Below, piece after piece: positions 37,923 to 46,679 of a stretch of 64,000 nt of DNA (position 1 is its first letter; each line of letters begins with the position of its first letter). Under the pieces are notes generated by a model. That model was not told where the DNA came from. It worked only from the letters and a program-made list of their open reading frames with translations, and did no database searches. A program made the translations under genes and the position numbers. Origin of the DNA: CAVWDU01 sp963753815 (GTDB taxonomy: Bacteria > Pseudomonadota > Gammaproteobacteria > Pseudomonadales > Halieaceae); NCBI GenBank assembly GCA_963753815.1, contig CAVWDU010000004.1, positions 372,001-436,000 on the forward strand, in the 5' to 3' direction.

Positions 37923-38663
37923 ATGAACAGTCGGGGACATATTGTCACGCTCGTCGGGTTGCTCTGCCTTCTCGGTACAGCGCTGCTACCGCTGGGAGCA
38001 GGCGCGGACGCCGGGGCTGAACACTACCGGTTCGGGCCGGCCAGCCGCGATGGCATCGGCAAATTCTACCTGGGGCGTGAAATCTCCCACGTCATGGGTC
38101 ACCTCGGAGCCGGTTGGCTGGAACGACCCGCGCGCGAGCGCGAGGAGCACACCGGACAGCTGATCCGCAATCTGCCCCTCCACAGCGGCGATACCGTGGT
38201 CGACCTTGGCGCCGGCACCGGATATTTCAGCTTCCCCATCGCTGCCAGGGTTGGCGACGGGACCGTACTCGCGGTGGATATTCAGCCCGAAATGCTGTCG
38301 ATCATTGAAGCGCGCGCGGCGCTTGAAGGTGTGGCCAACATCAAGACCCTGCGGGGCACAGAACAGGATCCGAAAATCCCGCCTGACTCGGCCGATCTCG
38401 TGCTGCTGGTAGACGCCTATCATGAATTCTCGCACCCACGGGAGGTCATGGAGGGGGTCATGGCCGGTCTCAAACCCGGTGGCCTGGTGGCGCTGGTGGA
38501 GTACCGCGGGGAGGACAACAGTGTACCGATCAAGCCGCTGCACAAGATGACGGAAGATCAGGCGCGACGGGAACTTGAAACCATCGGGTTCGAGTTCGTG
38601 GTCAACGAAAGCTACCTGCCGCGTCAGCACGTGCTAATGTTTCGCAAACCCAAAGGACCGTAG
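37923..38663 (+). CDS. Exported class I SAM-dependent methyltransferase
   Basis: A 246-residue protein with a hydrophobic N-terminal signal (residues 7-28, ending GAGADA). It continues into a class I methyltransferase: motif I VVDLGAGTGYF (92-102), acidic motif VDIQPEM, then ADLVLLVDAYHEF and LKPGGLVALVEYR. The E-F-S-H-P linking region resembles periplasmic methyltransferases described only from genomes. A signal peptide on a SAM enzyme is odd because SAM is cytoplasmic; the N-terminus could instead anchor it. The ATG at 37923 is used over TTG at 37902. Confidence 0.75.
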   Translation: MNSRGHIVTLVGLLCLLGTALLPLGAGADAGAEHYRFGPASRDGIGKFYLGREISHVMGHLGAGWLERPAREREEHTGQLIRNLPLHSGDTVVDLGAGTGYFSFPIAARVGDGTVLAVDIQPEMLSIIEARAALEGVANIKTLRGTEQDPKIPPDSADLVLLVDAYHEFSHPREVMEGVMAGLKPGGLVALVEYRGEDNSVPIKPLHKMTEDQARRELETIGFEFVVNESYLPRQHVLMFRKPKGP

Positions 38664-38669
38664 AGAAGC

Positions 38670-38735
38670 CTGGGGCACCTCTGAACGTTTCAGAGCTCTG
38701 CTGAGCGCGATTTCCATTAGTCAGAGGTGCCCTGG
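38670..38735. repeat. Most complete interspersed repeat copy, with inverted ends
   Basis: Perfect 12-bp inverted repeats GGGCACCTCTGA (38673-38684) and TCAGAGGTGCCC (38721-38732) flank the core GAGCGCGATTTCCATT. An internal palindrome CAGAGCTCTG occurs at 38691-38700. The copy sits just after the methyltransferase stop; the right arm is followed by TGGCTTTTT, so it could also act as a terminator. Confidence 0.8.
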
Positions 38736-38776
38736 CTTTTTCCGGGGGCCTTCATTCTCGACTTGAGACTCAGACA

Positions 38777-39157
38777 ATGCCTCACCTCACGCTGGAATAT
38801 TCTGCCAGCCTTGCATCCAAGTTCGGTCATCGCGAGTTGTTCAGCCGGCTGCATCAAATCCTGGCTGACACCGCCGGCATCCGGCTGGGTAATTGCAAGA
38901 GCAGGGCCTGCCCGGCGACCGATGCGATGGTCGGCGACGGTCACGGCGATGCCGTTTTTGTACATCTCGACGTGCGTTTTCTTGCGGGACGCAGTGACGA
39001 GGTCAGGCAGGCGGTCGGTCAGCAGATGCGCCAGGCACTGCTTGACTGGTTCGCGCCGAAGGCCGGGCCCGCCGACCTGCAGGTGACCGTGGAACTGCGT
39101 GATATTGACCGGGCCGAGTACTTCAAGCATCCCGAGGGGACGCTGAGTCGAGCGTGA
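38777..39157 (+). CDS. 5-carboxymethyl-2-hydroxymuconate isomerase family protein
   Basis: A 126-residue protein of the CHMI branch of the tautomerase superfamily. It starts MPHLTLEYS, with Pro as residue 2, which becomes the catalytic N-terminal proline after Met removal. Other conserved segments are DAMVGDGHGDAVFVHLDVRFLAGR and VTVELRDIDRAEYFKHPEGT. In the homoprotocatechuate meta-cleavage pathway this enzyme ketonises 5-carboxymethyl-2-hydroxymuconate; here no other hpa gene is present, so the substrate may differ. It sits directly upstream of the IclR gene, 144 bp apart, and may belong to the same catabolic module. Confidence 0.85.
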   Translation: MPHLTLEYSASLASKFGHRELFSRLHQILADTAGIRLGNCKSRACPATDAMVGDGHGDAVFVHLDVRFLAGRSDEVRQAVGQQMRQALLDWFAPKAGPADLQVTVELRDIDRAEYFKHPEGTLSRA

Positions 39158-39221
39158 GCGACCCCGGCATTAGCCGCCGATCGCCAGCGTCGGGTCGTCT
39201 GTTCACAGCATGGTATGCGAA

Positions 39222-39231
39222 TGAATGGCGG
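39222..39231 (+). promoter_or_regulatory. Candidate IclR operator match upstream of its own gene
   Basis: GGTATGCGAA, identical to the last ten bases of the palindrome at 41832-41844, lies about 70 bp upstream of the IclR-family gene start. The left TTCG half is not conserved here. Its presence in two promoter regions fits autoregulation. Confidence 0.4.
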
Positions 39232-39301
39232 TGCGGGCCTCTCGCTAAAATTGTGGGCGCTCGTTAGACTGTCCTCCCATCGTGTGTCATGAGTTCACCG
39301 T

Positions 39302-40117
39302 GTGAAAACATCGTCGCCCCGGAAAGACGGAGAGTTTCTCAGCACGCTCGAGCGGGGGCTGAGCGTGTTGCGGGCGTTCACGCGTGAGCGTCCTGCGATG
39401 ACCCTCAGCGAAGTCGCGGCCGCGACGCACCTGAGTCCCGCGGTGGCCCGGCGTTGCCTGCACACGCTGGTGGAGCTCGGTTACGTGGGCAGGGACGGCA
39501 AGCGTTTCCTGCTGACGCCCGAAGTGATGGGTTTCGCGTCCGCCTTTCTCGAGTCGATGAATCTGGAGCAGGCGGTCCGCCCGCATTTGCAGACGGTTCG
39601 CGACCAGACGGGCGACAGCTCCTCGATGGCGGTACTGTCAGACGACGAAATTCTCTATCTCGTGCACGTGTCTACCAATCGTATGGTGCGCCTGGGTGCC
39701 GGCATCGGCACCCGCTTTCCGGCGTATGCGACCTCGCTGGGACGCGTTCTGCTGTCCGCATTGTCCGACGCGGACCTGAAGCGGTACCTGGATACCTGTG
39801 AGCTCAAGCCACTGACCGACAGGACGGTCACGAGTAAGCGCGAGCTCGAAAAAATCGTGAAGGGGGTGCGCAAGAACGGTTACGCGATGATCCGGGATGA
39901 GCTGGACTACGGAATCGTTTCCGTCGCCGTGCCTGTCTGTTATCGCGGCTCCGGGGTCGTCGCTGCTATCAACTGCTCCACCGCGACCTCCAGAATCGAT
40001 CCTGATGAAATGGTGGATTCCCGGCTGCCGTTTCTGCACTCCGCGGCGCGTGCTATCGAGCTTGAGCTGCAGCGCTACCCCACACTGATACAGTCGATCC
40101 GGGCAGACTCTGCGTGA
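39302..40117 (+). CDS. IclR family transcriptional regulator (PcaR/PobR-like)
   Basis: A 271-residue regulator. An N-terminal winged helix-turn-helix (about 12-75: FLSTLERGLSVLRAF, MTLSEVAAATHLSPAVARRCLHTLVELGYV) precedes an IclR-type ligand-binding domain (about 85-262). SLGRVLLSALSD and NGYAMIRDELDYGIVSVAVPV match the PcaR/PcaU/PobR subgroup that controls protocatechuate and hydroxybenzoate catabolism. The start is GTG at 39302. The downstream hydrolase gene is convergent and only 3 bp away. It probably controls the divergent operons that flank 41697-41893. Confidence 0.92.
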   Translation: MKTSSPRKDGEFLSTLERGLSVLRAFTRERPAMTLSEVAAATHLSPAVARRCLHTLVELGYVGRDGKRFLLTPEVMGFASAFLESMNLEQAVRPHLQTVRDQTGDSSSMAVLSDDEILYLVHVSTNRMVRLGAGIGTRFPAYATSLGRVLLSALSDADLKRYLDTCELKPLTDRTVTSKRELEKIVKGVRKNGYAMIRDELDYGIVSVAVPVCYRGSGVVAAINCSTATSRIDPDEMVDSRLPFLHSAARAIELELQRYPTLIQSIRADSA

Positions 40118-40120
40118 CTT

Positions 40121-40945
40121 TCAGCGGTCGATTTCTTTCCAGAAGCCCGTCACGAGGTTATTGAACCTGGCGGGGTGGGAGAGGTTGACGAGGTGACCTG
40201 CGCCCTCGACGATCACATGGCGAGCACGCGGTAGCAGTTCAAGCAGATGCTCCGCTTGCCGCCTCCGCTCTGCGATTTCATATTCACCGGTGATGATCAG
40301 CACCGGCAGCGGCTGAGTGGCGAGGCGGGCACCGATGTCGTCGGGCGTTACCGTGGGGGATGAGACGAGGAGATCTCTACCCGTGTAGTCTGCGACCATG
40401 GCCCGTAATGCGCTGCGAAGTTCGGCGTCTACTCCCGCACTCATCAATGGATGGCTCATCCAGTCAGCGCGCAGTCGTTCCATTTCCCCGTCAGCGGCCC
40501 ACCGGGTGTACTTCGCCAGTGGCACGGCCTCGTCGGGATCTTCACCGGCATCGTAGCCATCCAGGGCGGCACCCTGCAGGACCAGGGAGCGCACCTTGCC
40601 GGGACGAAGGGCGGCGTACCGCAGGGCGAGTCGGCCTCCCTGGGATACCCCGAGCAGATGAGCGGGTTGACCGCACAGTGTGTTGATGACGGTATCGAGG
40701 TCGCTGACCTCTGCGTCGAGATCCGGTTCCCCGGTGGATCGCCCACAGCCTCTCCGATCCAGGGTGACGACGCGCACGCTGCGGGCAAGGGCCGCAACCT
40801 GCGGTGAGAACGAGCGGTGGTCCAGTGTCCAGCCATGCAGCAGAAGTGCCGGGTTGCCTTGACCGTATCGCCGGGCGTAGATCTTCGCGTCACCGCATTC
40901 CACGATGCGCTCATCGCTCGTCGAGTCCGCGGGTTCAGGGCTCAT
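40121..40945 (-). CDS. Alpha/beta hydrolase (3-oxoadipate enol-lactonase-like)
   Basis: A 274-residue cytoplasmic hydrolase. LLLHGWTLDHRSF (oxyanion region), LDRRGCGRST, and nucleophile elbow LGVSQGGRL (Ser) are visible. The late acid is in VLIITGEYEIAE and the His in EGAGHLVNLS. The shape matches enol-lactonase/PcaD and related ring-fission hydrolases. Its first codons overlap the end of the citrate-synthase-like gene by 11 bases, so the two are translationally coupled. Position in the IclR cluster supports a step in catabolism of a ring-cleaved or lactone intermediate. Confidence 0.8.
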   Translation of the reverse strand: MSPEPADSTSDERIVECGDAKIYARRYGQGNPALLLHGWTLDHRSFSPQVAALARSVRVVTLDRRGCGRSTGEPDLDAEVSDLDTVINTLCGQPAHLLGVSQGGRLALRYAALRPGKVRSLVLQGAALDGYDAGEDPDEAVPLAKYTRWAADGEMERLRADWMSHPLMSAGVDAELRSALRAMVADYTGRDLLVSSPTVTPDDIGARLATQPLPVLIITGEYEIAERRRQAEHLLELLPRARHVIVEGAGHLVNLSHPARFNNLVTGFWKEIDR

Positions 40946-41696
40946 AACGAACGCGTTCCTGGGCCCCCGCCCACATCGCGGGGGCGGCAGGGTTATTCAT
41001 TTCCTCGAACAGATGACCGACCAGCCCTGCGCACCGGGCTGTCAGCACGATACCGCGCATCATCCGGGCAGGGACTCCCGCCTCCCCAAGCGCTGCAGCA
41101 ATCGCTGCGCTGATATTGGTCACCAGTTCGCGGCCCAGTTCATCGCTCAACGTTTTCTCCAGCAGTCGCATGGCCGCGATGAAATGCCCGTCGACTCCCG
41201 CAGTGCTGGTGACCTCAAGCAGCCGCCCGACCCGCGGGTCATTGTCCCGGTGTATCGGATGCCCGAAGCCCGGCAGCGGTCGTTTGATTTCCCGGTAGGC
41301 GCGCACTTCTCGCAGCGCCTGCTCCCGGGGTTCCTCGGCGGCGACGATGCGTTCCAGCACTTCACCACATTCGCTCGCCGTTCCCGCGTAGCGGTCACCC
41401 ACCCCTAGCAGGCCTGCGGCAATCGCGCCCTGGTATGATTCGGGAGCGCCGTAGTGGGTCAGCCGGGCAACGATGGCCGACGGCACCAGGCCGTGTTCCA
41501 TGATAGTGACCAGAACGGCGTCCACGATGGCTACGCGAGTGGGATTGGGCTCTTCGCCAAGTGCCTGAAGCAGCAGGGCTTCGGTGAAACTGCATCGGCC
41601 AATGAGGTCCGATACCAGGTCCTTGCCCCGGATGGATACTGAGTCTGCATCGAAACCGCATATGGCAGAGGTCGCGCTTTGCTGTGCTTCGGTCAT
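40935..41696 (-). CDS. Citryl-CoA lyase / citrate-synthase-like protein, small form
   Basis: A 253-residue protein with the citrate-synthase large-domain core only. The motif PGFGHPIHRDNDPR carries a catalytic His, and the C-terminal MMRGIVLTARCAGLVGHLFEE matches. At about 60 % of full citrate synthase length it fits the CitE-unrelated citryl-CoA lyase/citrate synthase-like family used in C-C bond cleavage or formation with CoA thioesters. GGAGAGAAAG precedes the ATG. It heads a leftward pair with the hydrolase gene and diverges from the TonB receptor operon. Exact acceptor unknown. Confidence 0.75.
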   Translation of the reverse strand: MTEAQQSATSAICGFDADSVSIRGKDLVSDLIGRCSFTEALLLQALGEEPNPTRVAIVDAVLVTIMEHGLVPSAIVARLTHYGAPESYQGAIAAGLLGVGDRYAGTASECGEVLERIVAAEEPREQALREVRAYREIKRPLPGFGHPIHRDNDPRVGRLLEVTSTAGVDGHFIAAMRLLEKTLSDELGRELVTNISAAIAAALGEAGVPARMMRGIVLTARCAGLVGHLFEEMNNPAAPAMWAGAQERVRYEP

Positions 41697-41812
41697 CTTT
41701 CTCTCCAGTATTTCCGACGTAACACGGGGTGAAGTGTTGATCCGCTGTTACTCAAAAATCGTCATTTGGTTATATAAAAAGGCGTACATTAGATTAAATC
41801 ATTACTAATAAT

Positions 41813-41844
41813 TTCGATATGCGAAGTTGAATTCGGTATGCGAA
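41813..41844. promoter_or_regulatory. Twin palindromic operator in the divergent catabolic promoter
   Basis: Two copies of TTCGNTATGCGAA (41813-41825 and 41832-41844), 19 bp apart centre to centre, each with TTCG/CGAA palindromic ends. They sit in the AT-rich 197-bp gap between the citryl-CoA lyase-like gene and the TonB receptor gene. They resemble operators of IclR-family regulators such as PcaU/PcaR (GTTCGATAATCGCAC type). The best regulator candidate is the IclR gene at 39302. Confidence 0.65.
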
Positions 41845-41893
41845 AAATTTAACATCTTCGCAACCGCTAAACAACTCACTTCAGGATAGAACA

Positions 41894-44125
41894 ATGAACT
41901 CACCTGCCCGCCTTTCCCTGACGATGCTTGCCGGCGCTGTAGCGGCCGCGCTCTCTCCTACCGGGGTCTTTGCCCAGGGGGCACTGGAAGAAGTGGTCGT
42001 GACAGCGAGGAAGAGAGCGGAGACGCTGGAAGAGAGCCCGCTGTCGGTGCGCGCGTTCACCGCAGGCGAAATCGAATCGGCGGGCATTGAAACCCCGAGA
42101 GATTTTGTCAACCTCACACCTAACGTCACCCTGGTGGAGACGCAGAACGCCGGCAATGCATTCATCAACGTGCGCGGGGTGTCGCAGGCACGTAATAGTG
42201 AAATGTCCGTGGCAGTGCTGGTCGATGGCGTGCTCATGACCAACCCCGCCCAGTTCACCCAGCAGTTGGTAGATGTCGAGCAGGTGGAGGTACTGCGTGG
42301 CCCCCAGGGCGCGCTCTACGGCCGCAACGCGATCGGGGGAGCGATCACGATAGTTACGCGCAAGCCCGGTGATGAGCTGGAGGGGCGGTTGGAGCTGGGA
42401 GCAGATTCCGGGCCGGGCTACACGGTGCGCGGTGCGGTGTCGGGTCCCCTGAACGAATCCGGGTCATTGAAGTTCCGGGTGGCGGGGTCTTATGTCGACA
42501 CGGATGGATTCATCGACAACAAGTACCTGAATGAGAAAGCAGATCCTTACCAGGATACTTCCCTTCGGGGTCGGCTGCTGTATGAGCCCAACGAGACTTT
42601 TTCCGCCGATCTCCGTCTCAGCGGTTCCCAGCTCGAGACACAATCCCTGTATTTCCGCATCGACGCCGAGGCTGATGACACCCGTCTCCCGGTCAGGGTC
42701 AACAATGCGGGGATCAATGAGCGCGACGTTTACAGCGCCAGCCTGAAACTGGACTGGGACTGGGAATTCGGCACATTGACCTCGATTACCGCTTACGATG
42801 ACCTCGAGGAGATCCTGACCGGCGATCAGTTCAATTTCGTACCGCGTGAGGAGTCGGTGATAAATTTCTTCCCGATCGGATCGATTATCCGCGACCTGAC
42901 CGGGGATGAGTTCGCCGACCTGAGCCAGACCCAGTATCTCGAGGTGGAGGCGTGGAGCCAGGAGGTGCGCTTCAGTTCACCGGCCGAGGAGCGATTCAGG
43001 TGGATCGTCGGGGCTTACGCGATAGCGACGGATCGTTATATCTCAACGGGCAACCAGGTCGATCGCGGCAACGGGGTGTTCCGGGTCTATAAGACGCCAC
43101 GCACGTCGCTGTTCGTGGACCCGACCGACCCCAGCCCCCAGCTGAGCCTGCTCGCCGACGACCAGGATAACTTCGCCTGGGCCGTGTTTGGCGATATCGC
43201 CTACGACTTTTCCGATGCCCTGGAGGTGAGTTTCTCGCTGCGTTACGACGAAGACGAGCGCGAAAACACGACCCTGACACAGCCGCTCTACGATCCGACT
43301 GGCGGTATCGGCATCACCTTCGGTGAAAAGCGCAAGGAAACCTGGGATGCCTGGCAGCCCAAGCTGACCGTCCGTTACCGCTTCAGCGATGACCTCACGG
43401 GGTACGCCGGATACAGCCGCGGTTTCCGAAGCGGCGGTTTCAACCAGAGCGGTGTCGGCGCCGCGGTGCCTGAGCCGGGAGTGGAAGACCTCTTCGATGA
43501 ACAGATCGCCGACACCTACGAGGCCGGGATCAAGGGCGTCTTCGCCGACGGCAAGTACACAACCGCACTCAGCGTTTTCTATACCGATTTCGACAATGCT
43601 TACTTCTTCTTTTTCGATCCCACCACCAGCACACAGAATCTCGGTGGCATTCCTGAAGTGGAGTACATCGGCCTGGAACTCGAGGGCAAGGCCCAGTTCT
43701 CCGATCACCTCAGCGGCTACTTCGGTCTGGGTTACACCGACAGCGAGATCAAGAAAGCGGCAGACCCCGCCGACAACGGTAATCAGGCACCGCTGGTGAC
43801 GGAATACACCGTGAATCTCGGGGGAGAGTGGCGATACCCCCTGTCGCTGTTCGGCGGCACGGAGGCGGTGGCGCGGGTGGACTACCAGCGTATGGGTGAT
43901 ACCTGGTGGGACCCGGGCAATATCTCGGTTCGCAGCGAGGTGGACCTGGTGGATCTGCGCATCGGACTCGATGCGCCCGACGACTGGTCGATTACCCTCT
44001 GGGCCAAAAACGTGTTCGATGAAGAGTACAATGCCGAGTTTTCACCCGGGCCCGCGCCGGGGGCGAATTTCCTGTGGCCGGCACCACCGCGACGGTGGGG
44101 CGCCACGTTTATCAAGAAATTCTAG
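41894..44125 (+). CDS. TonB-dependent outer-membrane receptor
   Basis: A 743-residue receptor. A signal peptide (1-24, ending VFA-QG) is followed by the plug domain with a TonB-box-like start (LEEVVVTARKRAETLEESP) and RGVSQARNSE, LRGPQGALYGRNAIGGAITIVTRKP. The beta-barrel ends with a C-terminal Phe (GATFIKKF). It resembles the large family of receptors placed in catabolic clusters of marine proteobacteria, which take up aromatic or other hydrophobic compounds. It is the first gene of the rightward catabolic operon and lies directly after the twin operator. The substrate is not predictable from sequence. Confidence 0.95.
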   Translation: MNSPARLSLTMLAGAVAAALSPTGVFAQGALEEVVVTARKRAETLEESPLSVRAFTAGEIESAGIETPRDFVNLTPNVTLVETQNAGNAFINVRGVSQARNSEMSVAVLVDGVLMTNPAQFTQQLVDVEQVEVLRGPQGALYGRNAIGGAITIVTRKPGDELEGRLELGADSGPGYTVRGAVSGPLNESGSLKFRVAGSYVDTDGFIDNKYLNEKADPYQDTSLRGRLLYEPNETFSADLRLSGSQLETQSLYFRIDAEADDTRLPVRVNNAGINERDVYSASLKLDWDWEFGTLTSITAYDDLEEILTGDQFNFVPREESVINFFPIGSIIRDLTGDEFADLSQTQYLEVEAWSQEVRFSSPAEERFRWIVGAYAIATDRYISTGNQVDRGNGVFRVYKTPRTSLFVDPTDPSPQLSLLADDQDNFAWAVFGDIAYDFSDALEVSFSLRYDEDERENTTLTQPLYDPTGGIGITFGEKRKETWDAWQPKLTVRYRFSDDLTGYAGYSRGFRSGGFNQSGVGAAVPEPGVEDLFDEQIADTYEAGIKGVFADGKYTTALSVFYTDFDNAYFFFFDPTTSTQNLGGIPEVEYIGLELEGKAQFSDHLSGYFGLGYTDSEIKKAADPADNGNQAPLVTEYTVNLGGEWRYPLSLFGGTEAVARVDYQRMGDTWWDPGNISVRSEVDLVDLRIGLDAPDDWSITLWAKNVFDEEYNAEFSPGPAPGANFLWPAPPRRWGATFIKKF

Positions 44126-44152
44126 CGTGTCAGCACGTCGAGGAGGAACAGC

Positions 44153-44695
44153 ATGAATGCACCGCTGAGTATCAACAGTAAACTGCATCACAACGCTCAC
44201 GTTACCACCGATATGGCGGCTATTCGCCAGTTTTACGAAGAGGTAATCGGCTTTCCGCTGGTGGCGACATGGGCTGAAAAAACAGAGCTGTTCGGCAAGG
44301 AACGCACTTACATGCACTGCTTTTTTGATATCGGCGACGGATCGGCACTGGCGTTTTTCCAGTTCGCCGACCCGGAGGACCAGGCCGAGTTCGGGCCGGA
44401 ACTGCAGCCTTCAGGCTTCAGGCATCTGGCCATGAAGGTCGACCAGAAAACCCAGGATGGTATACGTGACCGCCTGGCTGCAGCCGGCATTGGCGAGCCG
44501 ACGACGTATATCCTGAACCACGGCTACTGCTACTCCCTGTACGTGTTCGACCCTTCCGGTCTGCTGGTGGAGTTTACCGTCGACCACGACGACGTCGAGC
44601 AGATCAACGCCGACAAGAAGAAGACGGCGCGCGCAGACCTCGATAAGTGGCTTGCGGGAGACCACACCCCGAACAATGAACAGTTCCACCGCTAA
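44153..44695 (+). CDS. VOC superfamily metalloenzyme (glyoxalase/extradiol-dioxygenase fold)
   Basis: A 180-residue protein with a vicinal oxygen chelate fold. The first half gives HHNAHVTTDMAAIRQFYEEVIGFPL, with a candidate metal His; GFRHLAMKV supplies another His and LLVEFTVD the Glu. This ligand set is used by Fe(II) or Mn(II) dioxygenases and isomerases. Given the operon (quinone reductase, CoA ligase), ring cleavage or isomerisation of an aromatic intermediate is plausible but not shown. AGGAGGA precedes the ATG; the gene lies 27 bp after the receptor gene. Confidence 0.8.
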   Translation: MNAPLSINSKLHHNAHVTTDMAAIRQFYEEVIGFPLVATWAEKTELFGKERTYMHCFFDIGDGSALAFFQFADPEDQAEFGPELQPSGFRHLAMKVDQKTQDGIRDRLAAAGIGEPTTYILNHGYCYSLYVFDPSGLLVEFTVDHDDVEQINADKKKTARADLDKWLAGDHTPNNEQFHR

Positions 44696-44722
44696 GATCG
44701 CCAGGCAGAAGGAGTCCTGAAA

Positions 44723-45298
44723 ATGACGAAGCAGGTATGTGTTGTCTTCCACAGTGGCTATGGTCACACCGCACGCCAGGCCGATGCCGTGGCGGAGGGT
44801 GCGGGTGCGGTAGAGGGTATAGAGTGCCACCTGATCCCCGCGGGCGACCTGTCAGCGGATGCGCCTTCGTGGGAGAAACTGGACCGTGCGGACGCGATCG
44901 TCATGGGCTGTCCCACTTATATGGGCTCGGCGTCTGCGGAACTGAAGGCCTTCATGGAACAGTCATCCGGACGCTGGCAGGAACAACGCTGGGCCGACAA
45001 GCTCGCCGCCGGATTCACCAACTCCGGCTCCCAGAACGGTGACAAGCAGAACACCCTCGTGCAACTGCTGACGTTCGCTGCGCAGCACGGCATGTTGTGG
45101 GTCAACCTCAACCAGTTGCCCGGCAATAACAGCTCCACGGGCTCGGTGGAAGACCTGAATCGCCTGGGCGCAAGCCTCGGTGCGATGGCCCAGTCCAACG
45201 TCGACGAGGGGCCCGAAAGCGGACCCACGGCAGCCGATCTCGAATCCGCGCGCGGGCTTGGCCGGCGCGTAGGCGAATGTGTACTGCGCTGGTGTTGA
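44723..45298 (+). CDS. Flavodoxin-family NAD(P)H:quinone oxidoreductase (WrbA-like)
   Basis: A 191-residue flavoprotein. The FMN phosphate loop is VVFHSGYGHTARQADAVAEGA, then AIVMGCPTYMGSASAELKAFME and a Gly-rich loop GFTNSGSQNGDKQNTL. The pattern fits WrbA/quinone reductase proteins, which carry out two-electron reduction of quinones to hydroquinones. AAGGAGT precedes the ATG. In this operon it may keep a quinone intermediate reduced for ring cleavage. The C-terminus (GRRVGECV) is typical. Confidence 0.85.
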   Translation: MTKQVCVVFHSGYGHTARQADAVAEGAGAVEGIECHLIPAGDLSADAPSWEKLDRADAIVMGCPTYMGSASAELKAFMEQSSGRWQEQRWADKLAAGFTNSGSQNGDKQNTLVQLLTFAAQHGMLWVNLNQLPGNNSSTGSVEDLNRLGASLGAMAQSNVDEGPESGPTAADLESARGLGRRVGECVLRWC

Positions 45299-45334
45299 TG
45301 CGGCGTCTCCCCGATCTCTAATGGAAATCACCTC

Positions 45335-46675
45335 ATGATGTATGATCCAGCGGTTGAAACCCGTCCCGTGGCCGAACAGTACGAAATCGATAAAGGCCGC
45401 TACAAACAGCAGTTGCATTACCTCTTCGAGCGGTCCGCGTTTTACCGGGAGAAGTTGCAGTCTGCCGGTTTTGCGTCCTGGCAGGAGGCGGGTGGGCTGG
45501 ACGACATCGCGCAGTTGCCGTTTACCGAAAAGGATGAGCTGCGCTCGGCACAGGCCTCCGTGCCGCCATTTGGCGCTCACCTCGCCTGCGACACAGACAG
45601 CCTGGTACGCGTTTTCAGCACCAGCGGCACTACCGGGGTACCCTGTTACCTGGGGCTCACCGCCAGCGATCTCGACATGTATGCGACCAATGTCGCCAGG
45701 GGGTACTCGGCTGCCGGTTTCAGCGCGGGCCAGAAGGTCGTGGTCGGCTTCAATGCGGGCCCGTTCGTCGCCGGCGCGGTGTATTACGGCTTCGACAAGA
45801 TCGGTTGTACCGTGATACCTGTGGGCACCGGCAATACAGAGCGCATGGTCACGGCTATCCAGAAGTTGAGCGCCACCGGAATCAGCTGTACGCCCAGCTA
45901 CGGGTTGTACCTGATCGAGTGGTGCCAGCAGCAGGGCATCGAGCCCGGTTCACTGGGGCTCACCCACATGATCACCGCCGGCGAGCCCGGGGGTGGCGAT
46001 CCGCTGATTCGGGGCAAGATCGAGGACGCCTTCGGCTGCAGGGTCAGGGAGTCCATGGGCATCGGAGACGTCTCACTATCGGTGTGGGCCGAGGACGACG
46101 ATGGCAACGGCATGAACTTCATGGCCCGGGGCTATGTGCACGTCGAACTGATTGATCCGGCCAGCGGCCAGCCGATAGCCTGGGAGGATGGCGCAGAGGG
46201 GGAACTGGTCTACACGGCGCTGCACCGGGAATCGATGCCCCTGTTGCGGTTTCGCAGTCGCGACCACGTGGTGGTCAACATGCAGCCCAACCCGACGGGC
46301 CGCACCGGGCCTCGTATACGCTGCATCGGCAGGACCGATGACATGTTGATCGTGCGCGGTGTGAACCTTTTCCCTACGGCTATTCGCAGCATCCTCGAAC
46401 AATTTACCGGCGAGGTGTCGGGCATGTTCCAGATTCGCCCGCGTACCCGCACGGTGCTGCAGGAGCCGCCGCTGCCCGTCGTTATCGAACTGGCGGAGGG
46501 CAGCGCGCAGCCCGCCGACGACCTTGCTCAACGCATGCGCGACGAAATCCGCTCGCGCCTGCTCGTAACGACCGACATACAATTGGCGCCCTTCGGCTCG
46601 TTGCCACGGGAAACCTACAAGATACGGCTGGTTGATTTTTCAGATGCAGACGACCAGTTGGCAGCCCAGGGATAA
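45335..46675 (+). CDS. Phenylacetate-CoA ligase-like AMP-forming enzyme
   Basis: A 446-residue adenylate-forming enzyme of the PaaK family, which activates aryl or arylalkyl carboxylates to CoA thioesters. The P-loop is VFSTSGTTGVP; later motifs are SMGIGDV, GELVYTALHRESMPLLRFRSRDHV and GRTDDMLIVRGVNLFPTAI. The length and the GVNLFPTAIR motif match PaaK rather than the longer acetyl-CoA synthetase group. A second ATG lies one codon after the first. It is 36 bp after the quinone reductase gene and 4 bp before the MetE-like gene, so it is operonic. Confidence 0.9.
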   Translation: MMYDPAVETRPVAEQYEIDKGRYKQQLHYLFERSAFYREKLQSAGFASWQEAGGLDDIAQLPFTEKDELRSAQASVPPFGAHLACDTDSLVRVFSTSGTTGVPCYLGLTASDLDMYATNVARGYSAAGFSAGQKVVVGFNAGPFVAGAVYYGFDKIGCTVIPVGTGNTERMVTAIQKLSATGISCTPSYGLYLIEWCQQQGIEPGSLGLTHMITAGEPGGGDPLIRGKIEDAFGCRVRESMGIGDVSLSVWAEDDDGNGMNFMARGYVHVELIDPASGQPIAWEDGAEGELVYTALHRESMPLLRFRSRDHVVVNMQPNPTGRTGPRIRCIGRTDDMLIVRGVNLFPTAIRSILEQFTGEVSGMFQIRPRTRTVLQEPPLPVVIELAEGSAQPADDLAQRMRDEIRSRLLVTTDIQLAPFGSLPRETYKIRLVDFSDADDQLAAQG

Positions 46676-46679
46676 ACTC

